Assembly: GCF_014642855.1 (NCBI RefSeq)
Contig: NZ_BMJB01000001.1
Span: forward strand, 1,550,001 to 1,614,000
Direction: 5' to 3'
DNA: 64,000 nucleotides
Source of the DNA: Edaphobacter acidisoli
Lineage (GTDB): Bacteria; Acidobacteriota; Terriglobia; Terriglobales; Acidobacteriaceae
A program made the position numbers and the translations under genes. Below are positions 1 to 11,133 of this stretch, piece by piece (position 1 is the first letter of the stretch; every line of letters begins with the position of its first letter). The notes beneath the pieces were generated by a model that saw only the letters and a list, made by a program, of their open reading frames with translations, had not been told where the DNA came from and did not search any database.

Positions 1-40
1 GATTATTTGACACTTGCCAGCCCCACTCTTAGAGTGGAAG

Positions 41-454
41 ATGGCCATGCGCGAGTATCCATACATCTGGAACTACCTTCCGCTCGTTCTTCAGACCCTC
101 TTTGCACTAGGAATTGCCCTCGGCATGGTGGGGATTTCCTACCTCGTCGGCAAGCACAAAAATTCACGTACAAAAGCTGGCGCCTACGAGTGCGGCATGG
201 ATCCCATCGGGGACGCCCGCGGACGGTTTACCGTGCGGTTCTACCTGGTGGCGATGCTCTTCATCCTGTTCGATGTAGAAGCCGTCTTCATGCTGCCCTG
301 GGCGGTGATCTACCGGCGACTGCCGCATCTGACTGGCTCTCGCCTGTTTGGTTTCTGGGAGATGCTCGTGTACCTCGGATTCGTCGCCGTCGGCCTCTTC
401 TATGTATGGAAGAAGGGCATCCTGGACTGGGCCAACGACAAGGGAGACTTGTAA
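41..454 (+). CDS. nuoA: NADH-quinone oxidoreductase subunit A
   Basis: Small membrane subunit of proton-pumping complex I, at the junction between the peripheral and membrane arms. Three hydrophobic segments are visible. The loop with YECGMDP and the following FDVEAVFMLPWA segment are the family signature of NuoA/ND3. An in-frame TTG lies at 14, but ATG at 41 or 47 fits better: GGAAG sits just upstream, and family members begin close to the first membrane helix. The stop codon abuts the nuoC start with no gap. nuoB, which usually follows nuoA, is missing here. The upstream promoter lies outside the window. Confidence 0.95.
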   Translation: MAMREYPYIWNYLPLVLQTLFALGIALGMVGISYLVGKHKNSRTKAGAYECGMDPIGDARGRFTVRFYLVAMLFILFDVEAVFMLPWAVIYRRLPHLTGSRLFGFWEMLVYLGFVAVGLFYVWKKGILDWANDKGDL

Positions 455-937
455 ATGGACGCCGGAGTATTTGGCACGCAAGCTGTGTTGGAGGCGCTCC
501 CGGAGAACGCCGCGGTGAAGGCTCTTGCCAGCCTGGCAACCGATGCAAAGTTTGATCGCAAAGAGCTGACCATTACCGTCGCGAGAGAGAACATCATTGC
601 CGCCTGCAAGGAAGTGCAGCAGGCTGGCTATAACTTTCTTGAAGATGTTACGGCGGTCGATTGGTATCCCTCTGAGCCGCGGTTTCAAGTCACTTATCAC
701 ATCCTTTCGCACTCGCTGAAGGAGCGCGTCCGCGTGGCCGTGCGGCTGAATGGCGAAGATGCTTCGCTCGACAGCATCACCAGTGTCTGGCCCTCGGCGA
801 ATTTTTATGAGCGCGAGGTCTTTGACCTCTTCGGCGTGCGCTTTGGCGGACACCCAAACCTGACCCGCATTATGATGCCGACCGACTGGAACGGCCATCC
901 CCTGCGCAAGGACTATCCGGTGGAGGGATATCGCTAA
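455..937 (+). CDS. nuoC: NADH-quinone oxidoreductase subunit C (30 kDa)
   Basis: Peripheral-arm subunit of complex I that packs against NuoD and carries no cofactor. The C-terminal half has the 30-kDa subunit signature: an EREVFDLFGV segment, then GHPNLTRI and a final DYPVEGY. At 160 residues it is a stand-alone NuoC, not the NuoCD fusion of enterobacteria. It starts directly after the nuoA stop and shares one base with nuoD (TAATG), so translational coupling is likely. The N-terminal third is poorly conserved and I assign nothing to it. Confidence 0.95.
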   Translation: MDAGVFGTQAVLEALPENAAVKALASLATDAKFDRKELTITVARENIIAACKEVQQAGYNFLEDVTAVDWYPSEPRFQVTYHILSHSLKERVRVAVRLNGEDASLDSITSVWPSANFYEREVFDLFGVRFGGHPNLTRIMMPTDWNGHPLRKDYPVEGYR

Positions 938-2196
938 TGGCACCCACATCTGCTCCTGACATGCTGATTCCAGATGTTGAAGATGTTGTAGCCGACGCGC
1001 GGCGCAGGCACGGCGTTACTCCACCGGCAGACCAGACGATGGTCATCAACCTGGGTCCGCAGCATCCTTCGACCCACGGTGTGCTGCGGCTTGTGCTGGA
1101 GATTGACGGCGAAACGGTTGTCTCGCTCGCGCCAGACATCGGATATCTGCACACAGGCATCGAGAAGACCTGCGAGGCGAAGTTCTACCAGCAGGTTGTT
1201 CCACTGACTGACCGCATCGACTATCTCTGTCCGATGACGAACAACCTCGCCTACTGCCTTGCAGTGGAGAAGTTGCTGGGGTTGGAGATTCCGGAGCGGG
1301 CACAGTATCTCCGCGTGCTGTTGAACGAGCTGACACGCATCCAGTCGCACCTGGTCTGGCTGGGCACGCACGCGATGGACATCGGCGCGCTGACCGTCTT
1401 CCTCTACTGCTTCCGCGAGCGCGAAGAGATTCTCCGCATCTTCGAGAACGTGGCCGGCCAGCGCATGATGACCAGCTACTTCCGCGTCGGCGGGCTATCG
1501 CTCGAGCCGCCGCTGGACTTCTACCAGCAGGTCGAGAACTTCCTGAAGATCATGCCCGGCCGCATCCAGCAGTATGAAGACCTGCTGACGGGCAATCCCA
1601 TCTGGCTGAAGCGCATCAAGGGCGTAGGCTATCTTTCGGCAGCGGACGCAATTGCGCTGGGCGTGACCGGGCCACCGCTGCGGGCTTCGGGCGTTGATTG
1701 GGACTTGCGACGCGATATGCCTTATTCGGGCTACGAGAAGTTCCAGTTCAAGGTGCCGGTCTCAAACGACTGCGACGTCTGGGCGCGTTACATCGTGCGT
1801 ATGGATGAGATGCGCGAGTCGGTGAAGATATGCCAGCAGGCGCTCGCCGGAATGCCCACCTCAGGCCCCATCACCGCCGACGCGCCGAAGATCATTCTGC
1901 CCGAACGCGAGAAGATGAAGACCCAGATGGAAGCACTGATCCATCACTTCAAGATTGTGACCGAGGGCTTCCCTGTTCCGGCGGGCGAGGTCTTCCAGGC
2001 GGTCGAGTCGCCGCGCGGCGAGATGGGCTACTACGTTGTTTCGGACGGAACGGCCAAGCCGTATCGCGTCCATATGCGCAACCCGTCCTACGCCACATTG
2101 CAGGCGCTCGAAGTCATGTGCAAGGGACGGCTGCTGGCCGACGTCGTTGCTGTGATCGGTTCGATTGATATTGTTCTCGGAGAGATCGACCGCTAA
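937..2196 (+). CDS. nuoD: NADH-quinone oxidoreductase subunit D (49 kDa)
   Basis: Core peripheral-arm subunit that forms the quinone-binding cavity together with NuoB. It shows the 49-kDa signature: LGPQHPSTHGVLR near residue 40, then GYLHTGIEK, and a C-terminal half with RGEMGYYVVSDG and a final DIVLGEIDR. The length of 419 is normal. Residues 1-35 before the signature form a slightly long N-terminus. The start overlaps the nuoC stop by one base. Two small unknown genes separate it from nuoE. Confidence 0.97.
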   Translation: MAPTSAPDMLIPDVEDVVADARRRHGVTPPADQTMVINLGPQHPSTHGVLRLVLEIDGETVVSLAPDIGYLHTGIEKTCEAKFYQQVVPLTDRIDYLCPMTNNLAYCLAVEKLLGLEIPERAQYLRVLLNELTRIQSHLVWLGTHAMDIGALTVFLYCFREREEILRIFENVAGQRMMTSYFRVGGLSLEPPLDFYQQVENFLKIMPGRIQQYEDLLTGNPIWLKRIKGVGYLSAADAIALGVTGPPLRASGVDWDLRRDMPYSGYEKFQFKVPVSNDCDVWARYIVRMDEMRESVKICQQALAGMPTSGPITADAPKIILPEREKMKTQMEALIHHFKIVTEGFPVPAGEVFQAVESPRGEMGYYVVSDGTAKPYRVHMRNPSYATLQALEVMCKGRLLADVVAVIGSIDIVLGEIDR

Positions 2197-2239
2197 CTGC
2201 TAACCCGCGTGTTACGCCATTCCATGAAAGGAGAAGACG

Positions 2240-2557
2240 ATGAACTGGTCCTTAGCTATTTCGTTTTGCGTCACAACTCTTCTTTGGGTGGCAGCTTTTG
2301 TATTGTTGTTGATTAACTACATCCGAACGCGAAATATAGGATTTATATGGCTCGGAGCATCTTTTCTCTGGTCAAGGGTGGCCGTCTTGGCAGATCGCCA
2401 GCTATTCAGAAAACCCGAAATCGGAATCAGCCTGACGATTATGAACGCAATATCATTACTTGAAGAAGCTATAGGGATGGCTCTCTTGCTGACGGCGATA
2501 ATCTACCTCGGTAGAAGTCAGCCTTCTAATCAAGCGAGCGCAATCAAGCGTGATTAG
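2240..2557 (+). CDS. small membrane protein of unknown function inside the nuo operon
   Basis: 105 residues with no family I recognise. There are three hydrophobic stretches: residues about 5-27, 33-45 and 62-88. A basic, polar tail follows. The gene begins with a good Shine-Dalgarno (AAGGAGAAG about 8 bases before ATG). It is visibly more AT-rich than the nuo genes around it, which hints at a separate origin. It lies between nuoD and nuoE on the same strand and overlaps the next small gene by 8 bases, so it is probably cotranscribed with complex I. A role in complex I is possible but nothing in the sequence shows it. Confidence 0.7.
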   Translation: MNWSLAISFCVTTLLWVAAFVLLLINYIRTRNIGFIWLGASFLWSRVAVLADRQLFRKPEIGISLTIMNAISLLEEAIGMALLLTAIIYLGRSQPSNQASAIKRD

Positions 2558-2849
2558 ATCCCTACACACTGAACTCTGGACCTCCTGGGCATCGCTGCTT
2601 CGCTCCTACGCAGCGGCCCACGGACTGAACAGTCCGCAACATGCGGTAGTGGAAGTTGGAGCAGAGGAGATTACGCTTCGCGTGGGCAGCCGCTGGCTGC
2701 GCTTCACCCACGAAGCGATGGAACGAAGTGATGGAAGGTGTGCCGTCTTCAGTCTTCAGGAGGACGGAACTGTTAAACTGGATGGTATCGCCCAAGAGAT
2801 GGACCTTGCCGCAGAAAAGCTGGCTCGGGAGATGATGCAAAGTGAGTGA
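2550..2849 (+). CDS. conserved-looking hypothetical protein between nuoD and nuoE
   Basis: 99 residues, GTG start, soluble, no recognised domain. The middle alternates charged and hydrophobic residues (EEITLRVGSRWLRF, then CAVFSLQEDGTVKLDG), which reads as a short beta-sheet domain. A helical C-terminus rich in Ala, Glu and Lys follows. It overlaps the upstream membrane-protein gene by 8 bases and the nuoE GTG start by 8 bases, the tight packing of a translated operon gene. Base composition is close to that of the nuo genes, unlike its upstream neighbour. Function unknown; a complex I accessory or assembly role is only a guess from position. Confidence 0.65.
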   Translation: MIRSLHTELWTSWASLLRSYAAAHGLNSPQHAVVEVGAEEITLRVGSRWLRFTHEAMERSDGRCAVFSLQEDGTVKLDGIAQEMDLAAEKLAREMMQSE

Positions 2850-3351
2850 AATCGCCAATACGATTTTTTCAGCGGAGACGGCTGCCCGCTTCGACAAACT
2901 GGTGACGATCTACCCGGTGCGCCGCTCGGCCCTGGTGCCGATGCTGCTCTACGCGCAGGACGAGATTGGCTATGTCTCCGACGCCGTGGTCGCCGAGGTC
3001 GCTGAGCGCATCGGCATTCTCGAGTTGGACGTGCGCAACGTGCTTTCGTACTACTCGATGCTGCGCACCAAGCCGGCGGGCAAATACAACGTGCAGGTCT
3101 GCACGAACATCAGCTGCATGTTGCGCGGCGGATATGAGATCCTCGACCACTGCAAACACAAGCTCGGCGTCGGCCACAAAGAAGTCACCAAAGACGGCGT
3201 GTTTTCGCTCGAAGAGGTCGAGTGCATCGGCGCGTGCTGCTGGGCTCCGGCCATGCAGGTCAACTACGACTTCCACGAAAATCTGACAACGGTGAAGGTG
3301 GACGAGATCTTGGACACGTACCGCAAGGGCCAGGGAAAGGACGTGAAATAA
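2842..3351 (+). CDS. nuoE: NADH-quinone oxidoreductase subunit E (24 kDa)
   Basis: Thioredoxin-fold subunit of the NADH dehydrogenase module; it binds the [2Fe-2S] cluster N1a. The four cluster cysteines are visible as C87-x4-C92 and C128-x3-C132, with the expected VCTNISC and ECIGAC contexts. The start is GTG and overlaps the preceding gene by 8 bases. The length of 169 is normal. It is followed after one base by nuoF, the usual E-F-G order. Confidence 0.96.
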   Translation: MSEIANTIFSAETAARFDKLVTIYPVRRSALVPMLLYAQDEIGYVSDAVVAEVAERIGILELDVRNVLSYYSMLRTKPAGKYNVQVCTNISCMLRGGYEILDHCKHKLGVGHKEVTKDGVFSLEEVECIGACCWAPAMQVNYDFHENLTTVKVDEILDTYRKGQGKDVK

Positions 3352-3352
3352 G

Positions 3353-4672
3353 ATGCCTACCCTCGTCTCTCACCCTGATGAAGTGAAGGTCATCAGCCGC
3401 CGGTTTGGCCAGGGCGCGACCGACATCAACAAGTACGTCGAACTGGACGGCTACAAGGCTGTTCAGATGGCCATTGAACAGGGACCTGACTGGGTCATCA
3501 ACACGATGAAGGCTTCAGGGCTGCGCGGTCGCGGTGGCGCTGGCTTTCCGACAGGGATGAAGTGGTCGTTCGTGCCGAAGCAGTCGGAGAAGCCGAAGTA
3601 TGTGCTGGTGAACGGCGACGAGTCTGAGCCTGGCACCTGCAAAGACCACGTAATCTTTCTGCATGATCCGCACGCGGTGATTGAAGGCACGATGATCGCT
3701 GGCCTCGCCATCGGCGCGAAGCTGGGCTTTATCTATCTGCGTGGTGAATATCGCTACCTACTGAAGATCGTCGAAAAGGCCGTGGCTGACGCCTACGCGA
3801 AAGGCTTCCTCGGCAAGAACATCTTCGGCAAAGAAGGCGTGGACTTCGACATCATCACGCAGAGCGGCGCTGGTGCATATGAAGTCGGCGAAGAGTCGGC
3901 ACTGATGGAGTCGCTCGAAGGCAAGCGCGGAGTGCCGCGCATCAAGCCGCCCTTCCCTGCTGTCGTCGGCCTGTACGGCGGCCCGACTGTCATCAACAAC
4001 GCCGAGACCATCGCCAGCGCGCCCCACATTCTGCTGATGGGTGGCGAGGCGTACGCGAAGATCGGCTCGGAGCGCAATGGGGGCACGCGGCTGTTTGGAA
4101 TCTCAGGTCACGTGGAGCGCCCTGGCGTGTATGAGCTGCCGATGGGTTACAACCTGAAGCGCGCCATCTATGAAGTCGCAGGCGGCATCAAGGACGGGAA
4201 GAAGCTGAAGGCCGTTGTGCCCGGTGGATCTTCCTGCCCGGTGCTTTTACCTGAAGAGATCGATGTTGGTCTCGACTTCGACCAGATGGCCAAAGCAGGA
4301 ACGATGCTTGGGTCGGGCGGAATCGTCGTGCTCGACGAGACTGTTTCCATCGTCGAGTTTGCCCTCCGCGTCATCAGCTTCTACCAGCACGAAAGCTGCG
4401 GATGGTGCATCCCCTGCCGCGAAGGCACAGACTGGATCAAGAAGACATTGACGCGTGTGTATCAGGGCGGCGGCTCAAAGAAGGATGTGGCCAACGTGCA
4501 GTATCTGGCCGAAAACATGATGGGCCGCACGTTCTGCCCGCTCGGCGACGCAGCGGCAATGCCCACGCTGGGATTCGTCAAGAAGTTCCGCAAAGAGTTT
4601 GAAGATTACATCGAGGGCCAAAAGGCCGGTACCCCCATCATCACGGTGGAGCAGTTGGTCGGAGCACACTAA
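3353..4672 (+). CDS. nuoF: NADH-quinone oxidoreductase subunit F (51 kDa, FMN/NADH binding)
   Basis: Electron entry subunit of complex I: it oxidises NADH through FMN and passes electrons to a [4Fe-4S] cluster (N3). The NADH/FMN glycine-rich loop GRGGAGFPTG is at residues 59-68, with GDESEPGTCKD further on. The cluster ligands are C349-x2-C352-x2-C355 and C395. The length of 439 is typical. It starts one base after the nuoE stop and ends three bases before nuoG, which supports one polycistron. Confidence 0.98.
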   Translation: MPTLVSHPDEVKVISRRFGQGATDINKYVELDGYKAVQMAIEQGPDWVINTMKASGLRGRGGAGFPTGMKWSFVPKQSEKPKYVLVNGDESEPGTCKDHVIFLHDPHAVIEGTMIAGLAIGAKLGFIYLRGEYRYLLKIVEKAVADAYAKGFLGKNIFGKEGVDFDIITQSGAGAYEVGEESALMESLEGKRGVPRIKPPFPAVVGLYGGPTVINNAETIASAPHILLMGGEAYAKIGSERNGGTRLFGISGHVERPGVYELPMGYNLKRAIYEVAGGIKDGKKLKAVVPGGSSCPVLLPEEIDVGLDFDQMAKAGTMLGSGGIVVLDETVSIVEFALRVISFYQHESCGWCIPCREGTDWIKKTLTRVYQGGGSKKDVANVQYLAENMMGRTFCPLGDAAAMPTLGFVKKFRKEFEDYIEGQKAGTPIITVEQLVGAH

Positions 4673-4675
4673 GCC

Positions 4676-7060
4676 ATGCCAGACGTATCCCTTACCGTAG
4701 ACGGCAAAAAGATCACCGCACCGGCGGGCTCGCTGCTGATTGACGCCTGCAAGAACGCGGGCATCGAGATCCCTGCCTTCTGTTACTACCCCGGCCTCTC
4801 GCTACAGGCAGCGTGCCGCATGTGCCTCGTGCGTATCGAGAAGATGCCTAAACTCCAGACGGCTTGCACCACGACCGTCGCCGAAGGCATGGTTGTGCAG
4901 AGCGAGACGCCAGAGATCGTGCAGGCACGTAAGGCGACACTGCAACTGCTACTTGGCAACCATCCGTTGGACTGCCCGGTTTGTGACGCTGGCGGCGAGT
5001 GTGAACTGCAGGACATGACCTTCAAGTATGGTGCAGCGGACAGCTTCTACGCCGAGCCGAAGAACCATCGCGAAGAGCAGAAGTGGTCGCCCGCCGTTTA
5101 CTTCGACCGGCCGCGCTGCATCCTCTGCTATCGCTGCGTGCGCATGTGCGGCGAAGGTATGGATGTCTTCGCGCTGGGCATTCAGAACCGTGGGTCGTCT
5201 TCGGTGATTGCGGCCAATGTTCCCGCCGATGCCTCCCCTGACCACCTGATGCACCTGAACTGTGAGCAGTGCGGCATGTGCATCGACGCTTGCCCGGTAG
5301 GCGCGCTGACCAGCGGCGCGTATCGCTACAAAACGCGTCCATGGGAGATGAATCACGTCTCCACCATCTGCACGCACTGCAGCGATGGCTGCAAGACTAC
5401 CCTCGGCGTGCGCTCGGTCTCGGACGGCTCAGAGATCGTTCGCGGCGACAATCGCGACAAGAGCGGCATCAACGGCGACTTCCTCTGCAACAAGGGCCGC
5501 TTCGCCTTCGACTTCGCCAACAACAAGCAGCGCATCACCCATCCCCTCGTTCGCCAGGCCAACGGCGAGTTGAAGCCGGTCTCGTGGGAAGAGGCGTTCA
5601 CCTATGCCGGCACGAAGCTGCGCGAGTTGCGCGACGCGCGTGGCGGCAAGAGCATTGGAGTCATCGGCTCGAACCGCATCACGAACGAAGAAGCGTACCT
5701 GCTTCAGAAGTTCGCTCGCACGGTGCTGGGGACCAACAACATTGATCACCACCGTACAGCGGATTACACAGCATTTGCCAACGCGCTTGCTGGACACGCC
5801 GGACGTGCCGCTTCCCTGCGCGACACTCTGACTGCGCCTGCGATTCTGCTGATAGGCGGCGATCCGACTGAGCAGGCTCCGGGAACGGCATGGAACATCC
5901 GCACTGCGGTACGGAACAACCGCACGCGCCTCTACGTGGCCAACGCAGAGGAGATCAAGCTCCGCCGTCAGGCAAAGACGTTCCTGCACCTCGTACCCTT
6001 CGGCTACAACGCGCTGGCCAGCTATCTAGCTGGAGACGATGCGGCTGCTTCGAGCTCCGCTGCGGACACCAACACACTGAGCGCATTCCACGAGGCCGTA
6101 AAAGGTGAGCAGAATCTGCTGATTCTGATTGGCTCGGAGCTGCGCGGCGAGAGCCTCAAGAAGCTCATCGACTTTGGCCTCACGATTCCCGGAGCGAAGT
6201 TCGCCCTGCTGGGCGATTACGTAAACTCGCGCGGCGCAGCCGACATGGGCCTGCTGCCCGACCTGCTCCCTGGCTACACTCCGGTTGCCAACCCTGGCGC
6301 GTTTGCCGAGCATGGCGCACCAACCACCGCCGGCCTCGATATGCTGGAGATCTTCGAGGCGGCAGGCCGCGGTGAACTTTCAGCACTCTACATCGTTGGC
6401 GCAAATCCCGTCGCACGCTACAGCGTCGAGCCTGACCTGCTCAAGAACACCTTCGTCGTGGTGCAGGAGATGTTCATGACGGAGACGGCGCAGCTTGCCG
6501 ACGTCATTCTTCCGGCCGCAAACCTCTATGAGAAGTCCGGCTCCGTCACCAACAGCTACGGCGACCTGCAACTGGTCTCGAAGGCAGGCGACCGCGCCGG
6601 CGTCCGCACGGACTTCGAGATAATCGTCCGCGTGGCCGATAAGATGGGCGCCGATGTCCGCAAGCTCGTACCTTTCGGCAAGGGTCTCCGCGCCGACATG
6701 GGCCAGAGCCGCGGCGCACAGGCTGGCGAGGCCGACCGTCACGCCGTATGGCTGACCGCTAATAACCTCGAACCGAAGCTCAGCCCGTTCGATCCGTTCA
6801 GCATCCTCGATGAGATTCAACGACTCGTGCCCGGCTATAACCTGTTGCGCCTGCAACTGCTCTCAGGCAATGACCAACACCTTGAACCGGCAACCGGCGG
6901 ACTCGTCCAGATCAGCAAGCGCCGCGACCTTGTGCTTCCCTCGGGCGACACGCTGTTCACCTCGGGCACGCTGGGGCGCTACTCGACCGCGCTTACAGAA
7001 CTCTCCCAGCACCAGAACCAGTATTCGAAATTGACGCAGATTGAAACTGCGGCGGACTGA
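4676..7060 (+). CDS. nuoG: NADH-quinone oxidoreductase subunit G (75 kDa)
   Basis: Large Fe-S subunit of complex I that relays electrons from NuoF towards NuoB and NuoI. Order of domains: an N-terminal ferredoxin-like [2Fe-2S] domain (GIEIPAFCYYPGL, then CRMC), the HPLDCPVC-x-AGGEC segment, and a cysteine-rich block (CILCYRCVRMC and CEQCGMCIDACP). A molybdopterin-oxidoreductase-like domain begins near STICTHCSDGC and makes up the rest. The length of 794 is within the family range. After the stop there is a 56-base gap before nuoH. Confidence 0.97.
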   Translation: MPDVSLTVDGKKITAPAGSLLIDACKNAGIEIPAFCYYPGLSLQAACRMCLVRIEKMPKLQTACTTTVAEGMVVQSETPEIVQARKATLQLLLGNHPLDCPVCDAGGECELQDMTFKYGAADSFYAEPKNHREEQKWSPAVYFDRPRCILCYRCVRMCGEGMDVFALGIQNRGSSSVIAANVPADASPDHLMHLNCEQCGMCIDACPVGALTSGAYRYKTRPWEMNHVSTICTHCSDGCKTTLGVRSVSDGSEIVRGDNRDKSGINGDFLCNKGRFAFDFANNKQRITHPLVRQANGELKPVSWEEAFTYAGTKLRELRDARGGKSIGVIGSNRITNEEAYLLQKFARTVLGTNNIDHHRTADYTAFANALAGHAGRAASLRDTLTAPAILLIGGDPTEQAPGTAWNIRTAVRNNRTRLYVANAEEIKLRRQAKTFLHLVPFGYNALASYLAGDDAAASSSAADTNTLSAFHEAVKGEQNLLILIGSELRGESLKKLIDFGLTIPGAKFALLGDYVNSRGAADMGLLPDLLPGYTPVANPGAFAEHGAPTTAGLDMLEIFEAAGRGELSALYIVGANPVARYSVEPDLLKNTFVVVQEMFMTETAQLADVILPAANLYEKSGSVTNSYGDLQLVSKAGDRAGVRTDFEIIVRVADKMGADVRKLVPFGKGLRADMGQSRGAQAGEADRHAVWLTANNLEPKLSPFDPFSILDEIQRLVPGYNLLRLQLLSGNDQHLEPATGGLVQISKRRDLVLPSGDTLFTSGTLGRYSTALTELSQHQNQYSKLTQIETAAD

Positions 7061-7116
7061 CCGCGCAGCAGCAACCAGATTTTGAGCCAAACGCAGGAGC
7101 CAGAAGCCAGAGACGC

Positions 7117-8178
7117 ATGAGCCACCTATCGCCGTTCCAGACATTCCTGCTGATCAGCATCATCAAGATCGTCGTCGTGCTCGTCATCACGCTGACGGCG
7201 GTGGCCTACACGGTGCTGCTGGAGCGCAAGGTTCTCGGCCACATGCAGAACCGCTGGGGCCCCTCGCGCGTCGGACCGTTCGGCCTGCTGCAACCGCTGG
7301 CCGACGGCATCAAGCTCTTCCTCAAGGAAGACCTCATGCCGCTCGCCTCCGAGCGTCCGCTCTTCATCCTTGCGCCCATCATCGCACTGACCTGCTCGTT
7401 GGTGTCGATCTCCGTCGTGCCGTTCGGCGGCATGCAAAAGATCAAGGGCGTCGAACTATTCAACGTTGCAGACCTAAACATCGGACTGCTGGTCATACTC
7501 GGCATCACATCAATCGGCGTCTACGGCATCGCGCTTTCGGGCTGGTCCTCGAACAACAAGTTCTCGCTATTGGGCAGCCTGCGCGCTACTTCCCAGATGA
7601 TCAGCTACGAGCTGGCGCTTGGCCTCTCGCTGGTCGGCGTCATTCTGCGCGCGCAATCGCTTTCGCTGCGCGACATCGTCAACAGCCAGAGCGCACACGG
7701 CCTGCTAAGCTGGAACTTCTTCGGGGGCTGGCAGTTCGTCGCTTTCTTCATCTACCTCATGGCCGCGTACGCCGAAACGAACCGCGCCCCATTCGACCTG
7801 CCCGAAGCGGAATCCGAGTTGGTCGCTGGCTACCACACAGAGTACAGCTCGATGAAGTTCGCCATGTTCTTCATGGCCGAGTACGCCAACATGATTACGG
7901 TAAGCTGTGTGGCCACACTGCTGTTCTTCGGTGGCGCGTCGAGCCCGCTCGGCCACCTGCTCCCCGCCACCTTCGGCGGTCCGATCCTGGAGGCGATCTT
8001 CCCGATCCTCTGGTTCGTTGCGAAAGTCTTCGCGTTTCTTCTGCTCTACATCTGGGTGCGCGGCACGCTGCCTCGCTTCCGCTACGACCAACTGATGGGC
8101 TTCGGCTGGAAGTTTCTGTTGCCGCTGGCAATGCTGAACATCGTCGTCACCAGCCTTGTACTTGCGTTTCACGGTTAG
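7117..8178 (+). CDS. nuoH: NADH-quinone oxidoreductase subunit H
   Basis: Membrane subunit that forms the heel of complex I and part of the quinone channel. About eight membrane helices are visible. Signatures: the loop ERKVLGHMQNRWGPSRVGP, the LQPLADGIKLFLKED segment, and the charged loop ETNRAPFDLPEAESELVAGYHTEYS (read in two parts). The length of 353 is normal. The usual next gene, nuoI, is absent. Instead there are 111 bases with no plausible Fe-S protein, then nuoJ. Confidence 0.97.
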   Translation: MSHLSPFQTFLLISIIKIVVVLVITLTAVAYTVLLERKVLGHMQNRWGPSRVGPFGLLQPLADGIKLFLKEDLMPLASERPLFILAPIIALTCSLVSISVVPFGGMQKIKGVELFNVADLNIGLLVILGITSIGVYGIALSGWSSNNKFSLLGSLRATSQMISYELALGLSLVGVILRAQSLSLRDIVNSQSAHGLLSWNFFGGWQFVAFFIYLMAAYAETNRAPFDLPEAESELVAGYHTEYSSMKFAMFFMAEYANMITVSCVATLLFFGGASSPLGHLLPATFGGPILEAIFPILWFVAKVFAFLLLYIWVRGTLPRFRYDQLMGFGWKFLLPLAMLNIVVTSLVLAFHG

Positions 8179-8289
8179 GACCGCGTGGGCTGTTACAAGC
8201 GCGGGTTGTTCTACAATCGGCAGGCGGTTTTCATCGCTGTCCTGCTCGAAGTGTTTCAAAGGATTCAGGAAAGACCTGGCAGACAAAAC

Positions 8290-8796
8290 ATGCAACTGGC
8301 ACTCTTCATCATCTTTGGCGCGCTGGCTGTTGCAGGAGCATTGAACCTGCTGTGGCAGCGTCACCCCATCAACAGCGCCCTGTCGCTGGTGGTCGTGATG
8401 CTCTCGCTAGCCGTCCTCTACTGGTCGCTGGGCGCGGAGTTTCTGGCCGCCGCACAGGTCATCGTCTACTCCGGCGCCATCATGGTCTTCTTCGTCTTCG
8501 TCATCATGCTTCTGAATGCCGGTGAAGAGGAACGCACCCATGGAAGCCGCGCTGCGTATCTGGCCGGCGTTCCGGGAGCCACGGCCATCTTCTGTGTACT
8601 CAGCTTTGTCTTCCTCACGGAGCGCCACGCATTCGGCGGCTCGAACATCGGCGGCTATCTGAGCCACGCGACCAACAATATCGCTGAGCTGAGCGAAGTC
8701 CTCTTTACCAAGCTGTTACTGCCGTTTGAAGTCACCAGCGTTCTCATCCTGATCGCCATCCTCGGGGCCGTCGTGCTCGCAAGAAAGGAGCGCTAG
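8290..8796 (+). CDS. nuoJ: NADH-quinone oxidoreductase subunit J
   Basis: Membrane subunit next to NuoK and NuoA. It has five hydrophobic segments and the family signature of helix 3, AAAQVIVYSGAIMVFFVFVI, followed by an MLLNAG turn. The open frame extends upstream to 8185, but ATG at 8290 (MQLALFII) matches family N-termini, and the upstream residues are basic and unlike a membrane protein. The length from this start is 168. nuoK follows three bases after the stop. Confidence 0.95.
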   Translation: MQLALFIIFGALAVAGALNLLWQRHPINSALSLVVVMLSLAVLYWSLGAEFLAAAQVIVYSGAIMVFFVFVIMLLNAGEEERTHGSRAAYLAGVPGATAIFCVLSFVFLTERHAFGGSNIGGYLSHATNNIAELSEVLFTKLLLPFEVTSVLILIAILGAVVLARKER

Positions 8797-8799
8797 ACG

Positions 8800-9107
8800 A
8801 TGCACACTGAAGTTCCCATTGCGGCTTATCTCATCCTCGCCGCTATCCTGTTTTCGATCGGAGTGGGCGCGTTTCTCATCAAGCGCAACCTGATTAGCAT
8901 CTTCATGTCGATCGAGCTGATGCTCAACGCCGTCAATCTGACCTTCGTCGCGTTCGCGCACCAGTGGCACCAGATCAGCGGCCAGATCTTCGTCTTCTTC
9001 GTGATGGTTGTCGCCGCCGCGGAAGCTGCGGTCGGCCTCGCTATCATCATCGCCATCTTCCGCACGCGCCAGACCCTGAATGTCGACCAGGTCGACCTGA
9101 TGAAACT

Positions 9108-9111
<4 letters not shown>
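8800..9111 (+). CDS. nuoK: NADH-quinone oxidoreductase subunit K
   Basis: Small three-helix membrane subunit homologous to MrpC. The signature stretch [18 protein letters not shown] includes the membrane glutamate on helix 2, and a second glutamate ([10 protein letters not shown]) lies in helix 3. Both are expected proton-path residues. The length of 103 is typical. The last codon overlaps the nuoL start as ATGA. Confidence 0.97.
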
Positions 9112-11069
<1,958 letters not shown>

Positions 11070-11133
11070 CGAACTCTGAAGTATTCACGCAGCACCGCAG
11101 TTGCTTCACGGAAACGATTGAACTGAAGACGCA

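Noticed and set aside
8179..8289. Place for nuoI
   Set aside because: Only 111 bases, too short, and no CxxCxxC motif in any frame.
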